DNA of 64,000 nucleotides from Georgenia_A wangjunii (lineage in GTDB: Bacteria; Actinomycetota; Actinomycetes; Actinomycetales; Actinomycetaceae). The stretch lies in the NCBI RefSeq assembly GCF_036421915.1, contig NZ_JAZGOM010000003.1; one strand, given 5' to 3'. Below, in pieces: positions 51,319-60,325 of this stretch. Both the position numbers and the translations under genes were made by a program. The number at the start of each line of letters is the position of its first letter. The stretch's first letter is position 1. Below the pieces are notes generated by a model. That model was not told the origin of the DNA and made no database searches. It saw only the letters and a list, made by a program, of their open reading frames with translations.

Positions 51319-51810
51319 ATGACTGTCATCAAGATCAACGCCATCACCGTTCCCGCCGACAGCGGCGACGAGCTCGCCCGCCGCTTCGCCGCCGGCGCCG
51401 GCGCCGTCGACGGGCAGGACGGGTTCGAGGGGTTCGAGCTCCTCCGCCCCACCGACGAGCGCACGACGTGGCTCGTCGTCACCCGCTGGCGCGACGAGGC
51501 TGCTTTCGACGCCTGGGCGAGCTCGGACGCCTTCGCGGCCGGGCACGGGCGCCCGGCGTCGTCCGCGCCCGACGGCGAGGCACCTCACGCAGGCGCGCAG
51601 GACGGTGCCTCCCACGGGGCTGCGCATGCCGGGGCTCCCCATGGGCGTGAGCACGGCGGGGCGCCCCACGGCGCTGCGCTCGGCGGGGCAGCCCACGACG
51701 GTGCGCACGGCCGGACCGGGGCCGCGGGCGGCGATGGACGACGCAAGCCGGTTGGCGTGAGCGCCGAGCTGTGGAGCTTCGACATCGCGGGCGGCTCGCC
51801 CGGCGCCTGA
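51319..51810 (+). CDS. IsdG/MhuD-like haem-degrading monooxygenase with His-rich insert
   Basis: A 163-residue protein with the antibiotic-monooxygenase (ABM) fold used by IsdG-type haem oxygenases. The three residues that define that group are at the expected places: Asn7 (IKINAITV), Trp66 (FDAWASSDAF) and His76 (AAGHGR). After His76 the usual short loop is replaced by about 65 residues rich in His, Gly and Ala (GAPHGREHGGAPHGAAL), then the last strand returns as PVGVSAELWSFDIA. Known relatives open haem to release iron. The insert could bind metal or haem; its function is unknown. ATG at 51319 lies 6 nt after GATGAT. Confidence 0.8.
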   Translation: MTVIKINAITVPADSGDELARRFAAGAGAVDGQDGFEGFELLRPTDERTTWLVVTRWRDEAAFDAWASSDAFAAGHGRPASSAPDGEAPHAGAQDGASHGAAHAGAPHGREHGGAPHGAALGGAAHDGAHGRTGAAGGDGRRKPVGVSAELWSFDIAGGSPGA

Positions 51811-51887
51811 GTGCTGGCCGGTCCGCTCGCGCCTGAGTGCCGCGTCCCGCCGACGTGCCAGCGGGCTGCGGCGGCGGGGCGTCCGCG

Positions 51888-53267
51888 CTACTCCTCGAGC
51901 GCGAGGCCCCGCTGCTCCTTGAGGAGCAGAGCACCGGCGGCGGCGAGGATGAACGCGCACGCGAAGACCGTGAAGACGAGCCAGATCTCGCCGCTCCGGT
52001 TGAGGAACGGCACGGCGAGCGGGGCGAGGATCGAGGCGATGCGCCCGAACCCGGCGGCCCAGCCGGCACCCGTGCCCCGGATCGCGGTCGGGTACATCTC
52101 CGGCGTCACCGCGTAGAGCGCGCCCCACGCGCCGAGCGCGAAGAACGACATGAGGCACCCGGCCGTGATGACCCCGGCCGGGGTCGAGGCGATGGCGAAG
52201 AGGTACGCCGAGCCGGCCGCGCCGACGAGGAAGGTGCTGAGCGTGGGACGCCGGCCCCAGCGCTCGATGAGGTAGGCGGCCACGGCGTAGCCGGGCAGCT
52301 GGGCCGCGGTGATGATGACCGTGTACCCGAAGGAGCGGACGAGATCGAGGCCTGAGGCGACGAGGAGCGTCGGCAACCACGTGAACGCGCCGTAGTAGGC
52401 GAAGTTGAGCAGGAACCACACGATCCACAGGCCCGCCGTGCGCGTACGGAGCCTCTTGCTCCACAGCGCCCCGAAGGACGACCGGACGCTCGCCGAGGGG
52501 GTCGCCGCGCCGTCGGTCACCGGCTCGGTGCGGGCCTCCGAGAGCGCCGGCGCCGCCGTCTTGTCGCCGAACATCGCCGGGGACTCCTCGAACCGCCGCA
52601 CGGCGGCCTCGGCCTCCTTGTGCCGACCGCGCGTCTCGAGGAACCGCACGGACTCCGGCAGCGCCCGGCGCACGTAGATCGCGTATGCGGCCGGGATCGC
52701 ACCGATCGCGAGGGCCCAGCGCCACCCGTCGTCGGTGGCGGAGACGACGAAGTAGCCGATGAGGGCGGCAGCGAACCAGCCGACGGCCCAGAAGGCCTCG
52801 AGGATGACGACGACGCGCCCGCGGATCTTCGCCGGGGCGTACTCGCTGACGAGCGTCGAGGCGACCGGCAGCTCGGCGCCGAGGCCGAGGCCGACGACGA
52901 AGCGCAGGACGAGGAGCATGCCCACCGAGACCGACAGTGCCGCGGCGCCGGTGGCGATCCCGTACACGAGGAGCGTGAGGGCGAAGACGTTGCGGCGGCC
53001 GAACTTGTCCGCGAGGAGCCCGCCGAGGGAGGCGCCGAGCGCCATCCCGACGAAGCCGATCGAGCCGATAAGGCTGAGCTGGGTGTCGTCGAGCTGCCAC
53101 TGGACGGCGAGGGCCGCCATGACGAAGGAGATGAGCCCGACGTCCATCGCGTCGAGGGCCCAGCCCACGCCGGAGCCGACGAGGAGGCGGCCGTGCTCGC
53201 GCTTGAACGGGAGGCCGTCGAGGCGCTGCGTGCGGGTCTGCGTGGGTGAGGGGGTGCCGGAAGCCAT
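51888..53267 (-). CDS. MFS transporter (AAHS/NiaP-like)
   Basis: A 459-residue transporter with 12 predicted helices. The MFS loop motif GGLLADKFGRRNVFALT between helices 2 and 3, RFVVGLGLGAELPVASTLVSEYAP in helix 4-5 and RALPESVRFLETRGR before the central loop point to the sugar-porter/AAHS branch that includes NiaP niacin carriers and aromatic-acid carriers. WALDAMDVGLISFVMAAL in helix 1 with its Asp is typical of that branch. Substrate remains open. ATG at 53267 is taken; the frame opens at 53321. Its neighbours (haem monooxygenase, aceE) give no clue. Confidence 0.82.
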   Translation of the reverse strand: MASGTPSPTQTRTQRLDGLPFKREHGRLLVGSGVGWALDAMDVGLISFVMAALAVQWQLDDTQLSLIGSIGFVGMALGASLGGLLADKFGRRNVFALTLLVYGIATGAAALSVSVGMLLVLRFVVGLGLGAELPVASTLVSEYAPAKIRGRVVVILEAFWAVGWFAAALIGYFVVSATDDGWRWALAIGAIPAAYAIYVRRALPESVRFLETRGRHKEAEAAVRRFEESPAMFGDKTAAPALSEARTEPVTDGAATPSASVRSSFGALWSKRLRTRTAGLWIVWFLLNFAYYGAFTWLPTLLVASGLDLVRSFGYTVIITAAQLPGYAVAAYLIERWGRRPTLSTFLVGAAGSAYLFAIASTPAGVITAGCLMSFFALGAWGALYAVTPEMYPTAIRGTGAGWAAGFGRIASILAPLAVPFLNRSGEIWLVFTVFACAFILAAAGALLLKEQRGLALEE

Positions 53268-53430
53268 GAGGGTCCCATCTGGATCGGCAAGGACGGACCG
53301 GGTCGGTCGGTCGTCGGGCAACGCTAGTGATCATGGTCGCGGCGGTGGCTGCGGTGACCACGACTCGGGAACGCCGTCTCACGAACGCGGCGCGCCTGAG
53401 ACGGAGCCTATGCCCGCCGGAACGACGGAC

Positions 53431-53464
53431 GGGGCGGCCCGGACCCGAAGGTCCGTGCCGCCCC
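53431..53464 (-). terminator. Terminator after aceE
   Basis: A 15-bp stem with one mismatch (53431-53445 with 53450-53464) closed by a CGAA tetraloop, 46 nt past the aceE stop. It also lies upstream of the MFS gene. Confidence 0.85.
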
Positions 53465-53509
53465 GCCCGGGACGTGCTCACTGCGCGGGCAGCACCCGCG
53501 CCGCGTCGG

Positions 53510-56260
53510 TCAGGAGTCGCCGCCCGCGGTGCCGCTCTCGCCCGCGTGGACGTCGAGGAGCCGGTACCGCTCGGCCGCCTGGCGCGGGGCGTCCGCGTCG
53601 ACCTCGCCGCGTGCGGCGAGGGCCTGGAGCGTGCGGACCACCATCGAGTGCGAGTCGATGAGGAAGTGCCGGCGCGCGGCGGCCCGCGTGTCGGAGAAAC
53701 CGAAGCCGTCCGCCCCGAGCGTGAGGTACTCGCCAGGCACCCAGGCCCGGATCATGTCCGGGACCATGTGGTCGAAGTCGCTCGTCGCGATGTACGGACC
53801 ACCGGCGTCACGGAGCTTGGCCGTCACGTACGGCTCGCCGTGGTCGCCGGCCGGGTCGATGAACTTCTTCCGGTCCACCTCGAGCGCCTCGCGGCGCAGC
53901 TCGCCCCAGCTCGTCACGGACCAGACCGCGGCGCGCACGCCCCAGTCCTCGGCGAGGATCTCGCGGGCGTGCAGGGCCCACGGCACACCCACGCCGGAGG
54001 CGAGGAGCTGGGCGCGCGGCCCGTCGCCCTCGACGTCGGCGATCCTGTGGATGCCCTTGAGGATGCCCTCGACGTCGACGTCCTCCGGCTCGGCCGGCTG
54101 GACCATCGGCTCGTTGTACACCGTGAGGTAGTACATGACGTTCGGGTCGCGCGGGTCGTCCTTGCCGTACATGCGCTCGAGGCCGTCGCGGACGATGTGC
54201 CGGATCTCGTACCCGTACGCCGGGTCGAAGCTGAGCACCGCGGCGTTGGTCTGGGCCAGGATCGGCGAGTGGCCGTCCATGTGCTGCAGGCCCTCACCGG
54301 CGAGCGTCGTGCGCCCGGCCGTCGCGCCGATGATGAACCCGCGCGCGAGCTGGTCGCCGGCGGCCCAGAAGGCGTCACCGGTGCGCTGGAAGCCGAACAT
54401 CGAGTAGAAGATGTAGAACGGCACGAGCGGCTCGCCGAGCGTGGCGTAGGCCGTGCCCACCGTCTGCATCGCCGCGGCCGAACCGGCCTCGTTGATGCCG
54501 GTGTGCATGATCTGCCCGGTCTCGGACTCCTTGTAGCTGAGCATGAGCTCGGCGTCCACGGCCGTGTAGTTCTGGCCGTTGGTGTTGAAGATCTTCGCCG
54601 TCGGGAAGATCGCGTCCAGGCCGAACGTGCGCGCCTCGTCGGGGATGATCGGCACGATCCGCTTGCCGAACTCCTTGTCCTTGATGAGGTCCTTGAGCAG
54701 GCGCACGAACGCCATCGTCGTGGCGATCTCGTGCTTGCCCGAGCCCTTGGCGAGGACCTCGTAGGTCTTCTCGTCGGGCAGGGTGACCTCGGTGGGCGTG
54801 TCCCGGCGCTCGGGCAGGAACCCGCCCAGGGCCTTGCGGCGCTCGAGCATGTACTGCAGCTCGGGGGAGTCCGGCCCGGGGTGGTAGTACGGCGGGGCGT
54901 ACGGGTCGGCGTCGATCTGCTCGTCGGTGATCGGGATGCGGAGCGAGTCGCGCAGCATCTTGAGGTCGGTCGACTTGAGCTTCTTCATCTGGTGCGTGGC
55001 GTTGCGCCCGGCGAAGCTCGGGCCCAGGCCGTAACCCTTGATGGTGTGGGCGAGGATGACCGTCGGCTGCCCGGTGTGCTCCATGGCGGCCTTGTACGCG
55101 GCGAAGATCTTGCGGTAGTCGTGCCCGCCGCGCTTGAGCGCCCAGATCTCGTCGTCGGTCATGTTCGCCACGAGCGCCTTCGTGCGCGGGTCGCGCCCGA
55201 AGAAGTGCTCGCGGACGTAGGCGCCGTCGTTCGCCTTGTACGTCTGGTAGTCGCCGTCGCGCGTCTCGTTCATGAGGTTGACGAGCGCGCGGTCCTTGTC
55301 GGCGTTGAGCAGGGTGTCCCACTCGCGGCCCCACATGACCTTGATGACGTTCCAGCCGGCCCCGCGGAAGAACGCCTCGAGCTCCTGGATGATCTTCCCG
55401 TTGCCGCGGACCGGCCCGTCGAGGCGCTGGAGGTTGCAGTTGACGACGAAGGTGAGGTTGTCGAGGCCCTGCTGGGCGGCGTGCTGGAGCATGCCGCGCG
55501 ACTCGGGCTCGTCCATCTCGCCATCGCCGAGGTACGCCCACACGTGCTGCTGGGAGGTGTCCTTGATGCCGCGCTCGTGGACGTAACGGTTCGTCCACGC
55601 CTGGTAGATCGCCTCCGCCGGGCCGAGGCCCATGGAGACGGTCGGGAACTCCCAGAAGTCCGGCATGAGCCGGGGGTGGGGATAGGAGGGCAGGCCGCGG
55701 CCGTTCTCCGGGTGGGAGTACTCCTGGCGGAACCCGTCGAGGTCGGCCTCGGTGAGGCGGCCCTCGAGGTAGGCGCGGGCGTAGTTGCCGGGTGCGGCGT
55801 GGCCCTGGAAGAAGACCTGGTCGCCACCGCCGGGGTGGTCCTTGCCGCGGAAGAAGTGGTTGAGGCCCACCTCGTACAGCGTCGCGATCGAGGCGTAGGT
55901 GGAGATGTGCCCGCCCACGGAGATCTCGGGGCGCTGGGCGCGGGTGACCATGACGGCGGCGTTCCACCGGATCCAGCCGCGGTACTTGCGCTCCGCCACC
56001 TCGTCACCGGGGAAGTAGGGCTCGTCGTGGACGCCGATGGTGTTGACGTACGGCGTCGTCATCGGCGTCGGGATGGCGACGCTGCGCTCACGGGCACGCT
56101 TGAGCATGTTGAGGAGCACGTACCGGGCCCGGGGCCCGCCGCGCTCGTCGATGAGGCCGTCGAGGGACTCGAGCCACTCGCTGGTCTCCTCGGAGTCGAT
56201 GTCCTTGACCTGGCTCAGCAGCCCGTTGATCAGTGGGCCGGATCCGTCCTGTGGACTCAC
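53510..56260 (-). CDS. aceE: Pyruvate dehydrogenase E1 component, homodimeric type (AceE)
   Basis: A 916-residue thiamine-diphosphate enzyme that decarboxylates pyruvate and passes acetyl to the E2 lipoyl domain. The homodimeric E1p pattern is clear: GGHISTYASIATLYEVGLNH, the ThDP-binding GDGEMDEPES, FVVNCNLQRLDGPVRGNGKI and EGLQHMDGHSPIL. Actinobacteria use this AceE form. GTG at 56260 follows AAAGAGGA. TAATCT about 65-70 nt upstream on the minus strand is a likely -10. Next to it, DUF3052 and an AhpE-like gene are divergent, a neighbourhood also known in mycobacteria. Confidence 0.96.
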   Translation of the reverse strand: MSPQDGSGPLINGLLSQVKDIDSEETSEWLESLDGLIDERGGPRARYVLLNMLKRARERSVAIPTPMTTPYVNTIGVHDEPYFPGDEVAERKYRGWIRWNAAVMVTRAQRPEISVGGHISTYASIATLYEVGLNHFFRGKDHPGGGDQVFFQGHAAPGNYARAYLEGRLTEADLDGFRQEYSHPENGRGLPSYPHPRLMPDFWEFPTVSMGLGPAEAIYQAWTNRYVHERGIKDTSQQHVWAYLGDGEMDEPESRGMLQHAAQQGLDNLTFVVNCNLQRLDGPVRGNGKIIQELEAFFRGAGWNVIKVMWGREWDTLLNADKDRALVNLMNETRDGDYQTYKANDGAYVREHFFGRDPRTKALVANMTDDEIWALKRGGHDYRKIFAAYKAAMEHTGQPTVILAHTIKGYGLGPSFAGRNATHQMKKLKSTDLKMLRDSLRIPITDEQIDADPYAPPYYHPGPDSPELQYMLERRKALGGFLPERRDTPTEVTLPDEKTYEVLAKGSGKHEIATTMAFVRLLKDLIKDKEFGKRIVPIIPDEARTFGLDAIFPTAKIFNTNGQNYTAVDAELMLSYKESETGQIMHTGINEAGSAAAMQTVGTAYATLGEPLVPFYIFYSMFGFQRTGDAFWAAGDQLARGFIIGATAGRTTLAGEGLQHMDGHSPILAQTNAAVLSFDPAYGYEIRHIVRDGLERMYGKDDPRDPNVMYYLTVYNEPMVQPAEPEDVDVEGILKGIHRIADVEGDGPRAQLLASGVGVPWALHAREILAEDWGVRAAVWSVTSWGELRREALEVDRKKFIDPAGDHGEPYVTAKLRDAGGPYIATSDFDHMVPDMIRAWVPGEYLTLGADGFGFSDTRAAARRHFLIDSHSMVVRTLQALAARGEVDADAPRQAAERYRLLDVHAGESGTAGGDS

Positions 56261-56567
56261 GCAGTCCTCTTTCCCTCAGGCGTCGACCTTGACGACGCGC
56301 AGTTCGTGGTGGCGCGGTGTCACTTAGATTAGGTCCATTGTCGTGCCCCGCGTGACCCGGCGCCATGCCCCAGGGGTGCGGCGGGCTATGACTTTGCCGA
56401 CACTTGACACGCGTTGCCGATTTTCGAGCGGCGGGCGGCGCGCCGGAACCGCATCTGGACCTCCGGGCTTGCGCTGCCCCCTCCCACTACGGTGGGGTCA
56501 TGACGCACGCGTGGTACTCATGGTGGGACCGTCCTGGTCCGCCGCAGAGGAGAGGTAGGGAAAGGAC

Positions 56568-56987
56568 GTGGCAGTGACCGCTGGCCCCACGGGCAGCAGG
56601 TTCGGTTTCACCGCCGGGCAGGTCGTCCAGGAGTTCGGGTACGACGACGACGTCGACCAGGACCTCCGGGAAGAGATCGAAGAGGCGACCGGGTCCGAGC
56701 TGGCCTACGAGGACCACGCCGACGTCGTCGACGGCACCATCATCTGGTGGCGCGAGGACGACGCCGAGGCAGGCGACCTCACCGACCTCCTCGTGGACGC
56801 GACCGCCAACCTCGACGACGGCGGCCTCATCTGGGTCCTCACGCCCAAGCCGGGCCGGGGCGGCCACGTGCGCCCCGCGGACGTGGAGGAGGCGGCGCGC
56901 ACGGCGGGCCTGCAGCCGACGTCCGCCGTCTCGGCCGGTGCGAACTGGTCGGGCATCCGCCTCGCCGCCCGCGGCCGTGGACGCTGA
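56568..56987 (+). CDS. DUF3052 family protein
   Basis: A 139-residue acidic protein of the actinobacterial DUF3052 family (FTAGQVVQEFGYDDDVDQDL, DGTIIWWREDD, GLIWVLTPKPGR). GTG at 56568 follows GGAAAGGA. The coding end overlaps the start of the peroxiredoxin gene by 11 nt, so the two are coupled. In mycobacteria the same pair lies beside aceE, which suggests a conserved but unknown role, perhaps linked to redox or pyruvate metabolism. Confidence 0.88.
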   Translation: MAVTAGPTGSRFGFTAGQVVQEFGYDDDVDQDLREEIEEATGSELAYEDHADVVDGTIIWWREDDAEAGDLTDLLVDATANLDDGGLIWVLTPKPGRGGHVRPADVEEAARTAGLQPTSAVSAGANWSGIRLAARGRGR

Positions 56988-57603
56988 TCCGCCAGACCTC
57001 CTCCCGGCGCTCGGTGCGCCGGCCCCGGACCTCGAGCTCCCCGACACCCACGGGACGCCCGTCCGCCTGAGCGCGCTCCGCGGCGCTCCCGCGCTGGTCG
57101 TGTTCGTCCCGTTCGCCTTCACGCGCGTCTGCACGGGCGAGCTCGCCGCGCTGCAGGACGCCTGCGGGGGAGCGGCGGACGACGGCGGGGCTTCCGACGG
57201 CGGGGTCGGCGCGCTCGGGCGGGTGAGCGAGCCCGGCGCCGCCGCTGGCCCCCGCTCCGGCTCGGGCTCCGGGCTCGCCTCCGCCGCGACGCTCCCGGCC
57301 CGGGACGGTGCGCGGAGCGCGACGACGCTCGACGGCGCGCGGGTGCTCGCCGTCTCGTGCGACCCGGTCTTCACCCTGCGGGCGTGGGCGGAGCAGGAAG
57401 CGTTCGGGTTCGACCTCCTGTCCGACTTCTGGCCGCACGGCGCGGCCGCCCGGGCGTACGGCGTCTTCGACCCCGCGACCGGCCACGCCCGCCGGGGCAC
57501 GTTCCTCGTCGACGCCGACGGCGTCCTGCGCTGGTCCGTGCTGTCCCCGGGCGGCGCCCCCCGGGACGTCGCGGACTACCGGGCGGCGATCGCGGCGCTG
57601 TGA
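56977..57603 (+). CDS. ahpE: AhpE-like peroxiredoxin with an inserted loop
   Basis: A 208-residue thiol peroxidase. The peroxidatic Cys is in PFAFTRVCTGEL, the AhpE pattern (usual form AFTGxCxGEL). The rest of the fold follows (VLAVSCDPVFTLRAWAEQ, FDLLSDFWPHG, RRGTFLVDADG). AhpE proteins are about 153 residues; the excess here is one insertion of about 50 Gly/Ser/Ala-rich residues right after the Cys helix, which is not seen in the family as I know it. GTG at 56977 overlaps the DUF3052 end. It would reduce peroxides with a thiol partner such as mycoredoxin. Confidence 0.85.
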   Translation: MDADPPDLLPALGAPAPDLELPDTHGTPVRLSALRGAPALVVFVPFAFTRVCTGELAALQDACGGAADDGGASDGGVGALGRVSEPGAAAGPRSGSGSGLASAATLPARDGARSATTLDGARVLAVSCDPVFTLRAWAEQEAFGFDLLSDFWPHGAAARAYGVFDPATGHARRGTFLVDADGVLRWSVLSPGGAPRDVADYRAAIAAL

Positions 57604-57627
57604 GCCTCTAGGCTTGCGCGTGCACCA

Positions 57628-57701
57628 GGGCCTGTAGCTCAGTTGGTCAGAGCGCCGCGTTTACACCGCGGAGGTCGCCGGTTCGAGACCGGCCGGGCCC
57701 A
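57628..57701 (+). tRNA. tRNA-Val (anticodon UAC)
   Basis: A full cloverleaf: acceptor GGGCCTG with CGGGCCC, anticodon stem CCGCG/CGCGG around TTTACAC, T-arm GCCGGTTCGAGACCGGC, discriminator A. The 3' CCA is not encoded in full (ACCC). TAGGCT at 57609-57614 is the likely -10. Accessory genes begin downstream. Confidence 0.95.
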
Positions 57702-57791
57702 CCCACGAGCGGACTCCCCGCTCGGAAAGTCACGTCGTCAGCGGTGTGAGGGCGGCGACCTACGAGCCCTCCGGCGAGCAGGCGCGCCGGG

Positions 57792-58367
57792 TCAGGCGAC
57801 AGGATCACGCAGGATCGTGCGCAGCGTGTCCTGCGGGGTGTCGCGCGTGAACCCGTCGAGGTGGAGCTCGTGGTGGGGGCCGCTTCGGTGAAGTCCTCGA
57901 TCCCGAGCGAACGTGCCCAGCTGTTCGAGCGTGGCGAGCTCCTCCGCGAACGGCCCGTGATGCATGACCTGCACGACGTCCTGCTCGGCGATGCTGTGCA
58001 GCTCGATGGTGTCGCCGCCGCGGTCCGAGCTGCTCGCTGCGCGGGAGCGTGCTGCCGTCAGCTCGTCGGACGTGGTGCCGGTGGGAACGACGGCAAGGAT
58101 TCGGTACAGCAACGACGGGACCGGGTTGACGGTGTAGAAGTCCGCGATCTCGACCGGTTCGGACCCCGCCGGGTACCAGTACTGGATCTCGATGACCGGA
58201 TCCCCGCCGTTGGTGACCTGGCGCGTGACATCGCCGATGAGGGCCTTCTTGCGGTAGAACTCGTCGGTTCCGGGTGAGCCGGATCCGAGGATCGACGCGT
58301 ACGTCGAGGCTGGGGCGCGGACGTGCTCGGGTGAGTCCGGTGCACGGAGGTGAGGTGTGGTGGGCAT
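57792..58367 (-). CDS. GyrI-like small-molecule-binding protein
   Basis: A 191-residue protein. Its closing part (MHHGPFAEELATLEQL, then HHELHLDGFTRDTPQDTLRTILRDP) matches the GyrI-like/effector-binding fold and is related to the protein at 61925, which ends similarly. Middle segments (EIQYWYPAGSEPVEIADFYTV) carry aromatic residues expected to line a ligand pocket. ATG at 58367 has AAAGG about 9 nt upstream; the frame opens further upstream with filler. It lies downstream of the SDR operon on the same strand but with a 142-nt gap. Ligand unknown. Confidence 0.65.
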   Translation of the reverse strand: MPTTPHLRAPDSPEHVRAPASTYASILGSGSPGTDEFYRKKALIGDVTRQVTNGGDPVIEIQYWYPAGSEPVEIADFYTVNPVPSLLYRILAVVPTGTTSDELTAARSRAASSSDRGGDTIELHSIAEQDVVQVMHHGPFAEELATLEQLGTFARDRGLHRSGPHHELHLDGFTRDTPQDTLRTILRDPVA

Positions 58368-58509
58368 TGTTCTGAACCTTTCGTCGTGAGCTCGCCGGTT
58401 CGGAGGTCGGCGCTGGTGGTGCCGCCGATGGTCGCGACCGGTGGGATCCGTGAACGGCGCCTGGGCGCCGGCGCTGCTGCGTGGTGCCACAGCTCTGGTG
58501 GTGGGGCGC

Positions 58510-59283
58510 TCAGGCGCTGTAGCCGCCGTCGATGTCGAGCGATGCGCCGTTGATGTAGGCGCCTTCTTCGCCGGCGAGATGCGAGACGAGTGCTGCCACT
58601 TCGCTCACCGTGCCGAATCGTCCGACGGGGATGGTCCCGCGAAGGGTGTCACCCGCGGGCCCGCTGGCAGGGTTCGCTGGGGTGTCCACCGGCCCCGGTT
58701 GCACGTTGTTGATCGTGATCCGGCGCGGGCCCAGCTCGCGGGACATGCCGCGGACGAGGCTGGCGATCGCGCCTTTCGTCATGCCGTAGATCGAGGAGAC
58801 GTCGTCGGGGAAGTGGTGCGAGGTGACGCTGCCGATCGTGATGATCCGACCGCCCTCCTGCAGGTGCGGGGCTGCGAAGCGGATGGTGTCGAGCGTGCCC
58901 CGGATGTTCACCGCGATCATGCGGTCGATCTCGTCGTCGGACAGGTGCTGGACCCGCTTCAGTGTCCCGCCTCCGGCGTTGGACACCACGATGTCCAGAC
59001 GTCCCTCGCGGGCGACGACGGCGGTGATGGCGTCACGGATCGCTGCTCGGTCGGCGCTGTCGACCCGGACTCCCGCGGCGTAACCACCCGATCCGACGAC
59101 GGCCGTGGTCAGCGCGTCTGCCTCACCCACGGAAGAGGCGTAGGTGAAGATCACCCGCGCGCCCTCGGCTGCGAGACGGCGGACGATGCCGGCGCCGATA
59201 CCGCGGGCGCCACCGGTGACGACCGCGACCTTGCCGGTGTGGCGCTCGATGGTCCCAGGCGTGGCGGTCAGGGTGCTGGTCAC
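58510..59283 (-). CDS. Short-chain dehydrogenase/reductase
   Basis: A 257-residue NAD(P)-dependent oxidoreductase. The cofactor motif TGGARGIGAGI, structural motif VSNAGGG (NNAG variant with Ser first) and catalytic Tyr-Lys in IYGMTKGA with Ser in TIGSVTS define a classical SDR; GAYINGASLDIDGGYSA closes it. Substrate unknown. GTG at 59283 overlaps the MazG-like stop by 4 nt (GTGA). It is the last gene of a coupled TetR/MazG-like/SDR operon. Confidence 0.9.
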   Translation of the reverse strand: MTSTLTATPGTIERHTGKVAVVTGGARGIGAGIVRRLAAEGARVIFTYASSVGEADALTTAVVGSGGYAAGVRVDSADRAAIRDAITAVVAREGRLDIVVSNAGGGTLKRVQHLSDDEIDRMIAVNIRGTLDTIRFAAPHLQEGGRIITIGSVTSHHFPDDVSSIYGMTKGAIASLVRGMSRELGPRRITINNVQPGPVDTPANPASGPAGDTLRGTIPVGRFGTVSEVAALVSHLAGEEGAYINGASLDIDGGYSA

Positions 59284-59675
59284 GAGTCCTCGCCAGATGT
59301 TCGTGGCTCGGCCTGGCTCGGCTCGGTCGGGGCGGTGCGGGCGATCGTCTCGTCCAGTCCGGCGCGGATCGTGGCCATGGTGCCCGTGAAGGCCTGGTTG
59401 ATGTCGATGTCGAGCCTGTCGGCGAGGACGAAGACCCACCACAGGGCCTCCGCGAGCTTGTGCTTCAGCTCTGCGTCCGCGTCACCGTCGATGGCCCACG
59501 TCCCGTCGTGCGCGAGGAGCAGGCGCCCGATGTGGCCGACGTCTCCGGTGAAGCCGATCATCAGCTCATGCAGGGACCAGGTCTTGCCGTTGAAGCGCTG
59601 CTCGAGGACCTCGTAGAGGCGGCGGACGTCGAGCGCTTCGTCGCGAGCGGGCGCGAGGGTGAGGGATTCGGTCAT
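59280..59675 (-). CDS. MazG-like nucleotide pyrophosphohydrolase-fold protein
   Basis: A 131-residue all-helical protein with the MazG-like pattern: HELMIGFTGDVGHIGRLLL, then LKHKLAEALWWVFVLADRLDID. MazG-type enzymes hydrolyse NTPs using Glu/Asp from such helices; some acidic positions are less clear here (GDVGH in place of EExGE), so activity is uncertain. It overlaps both neighbours by 4 nt, between the TetR regulator and the SDR, so all three are made together. Confidence 0.7.
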   Translation of the reverse strand: MTESLTLAPARDEALDVRRLYEVLEQRFNGKTWSLHELMIGFTGDVGHIGRLLLAHDGTWAIDGDADAELKHKLAEALWWVFVLADRLDIDINQAFTGTMATIRAGLDETIARTAPTEPSQAEPRTSGEDS

Positions 59676-60313
59676 GTGTTCATGCCTCTCGGAGCGGGTG
59701 GGGGCGTATCGCGGTGACGGGAGCCGTCACCGGGTGCGGGGAAGACGGCGAGTGAGCGGCGTGCGAGGGCGAGGAGGGTGTGTCGTGGTTCGCCGTCGGC
59801 GGCGCGGATGGCGAAGCCGGTGGTGAGGGTGATGAGAAATCGGGCGAGGTCCTCCGGGTTCTCGTCAGCGGGGAGATCTCCGTCAGAGATCGCCTGGCGG
59901 AACCGGACGGTGAGACGCTCCTGGATCACCTTGCGGTTCTCGGTGAGGAGAGAGAACGCGTCCGCCTCGTCGGTGACCATCGCCTGCACCGACAGGCATC
60001 CGGCCGGCCGGCCCGGAGTCGTGACCGCCTCCGCGTTGCCCGTCAAGAACGCCTCTGCGACCTCGCGTGCCGTGGGCTTCGCGAGTGCGGCATCGACGTA
60101 TGCCATGTTCCGGCCGATGTAGCGCTCCAGCGCGGTGCGGAACAGCTGGGCCTTGTCGCCGAACGCCCGGTACAGAGCCGGCCGGCTGACGTTCATCGCA
60201 TGTGTGAGCTCCGTCAGCCCGGTGCTCTCGTAACCGTGCCGCCAGAACGTGTCGATGGCCGCGTCGAGTGCCGTCTCCGGGTCGAATCCTCGGGGGCGTC
60301 CACCAGCTGCCAT
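59672..60313 (-). CDS. TetR-family transcriptional regulator
   Basis: A 213-residue regulator. Its N-terminal helix-turn-helix (DTFWRHGYESTGLTELTHAMNVSRPALYRAFGDKAQLF) is a clean TetR type, related to AcrR/YfiR-like proteins with the C-terminal PAGCLSVQAM feature. ATG at 60313 follows GAGGAGG. A 10-bp-arm palindrome lies 13 nt upstream and is surely its operator, so it represses its own operon with the MazG-like and SDR genes. The inducer is unknown; quinones or aldehydes are common for such SDR-linked repressors. Confidence 0.9.
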   Translation of the reverse strand: MAAGGRPRGFDPETALDAAIDTFWRHGYESTGLTELTHAMNVSRPALYRAFGDKAQLFRTALERYIGRNMAYVDAALAKPTAREVAEAFLTGNAEAVTTPGRPAGCLSVQAMVTDEADAFSLLTENRKVIQERLTVRFRQAISDGDLPADENPEDLARFLITLTTGFAIRAADGEPRHTLLALARRSLAVFPAPGDGSRHRDTPPPAPRGMNT

Positions 60314-60325
60314 CGGGCCCTCCTC

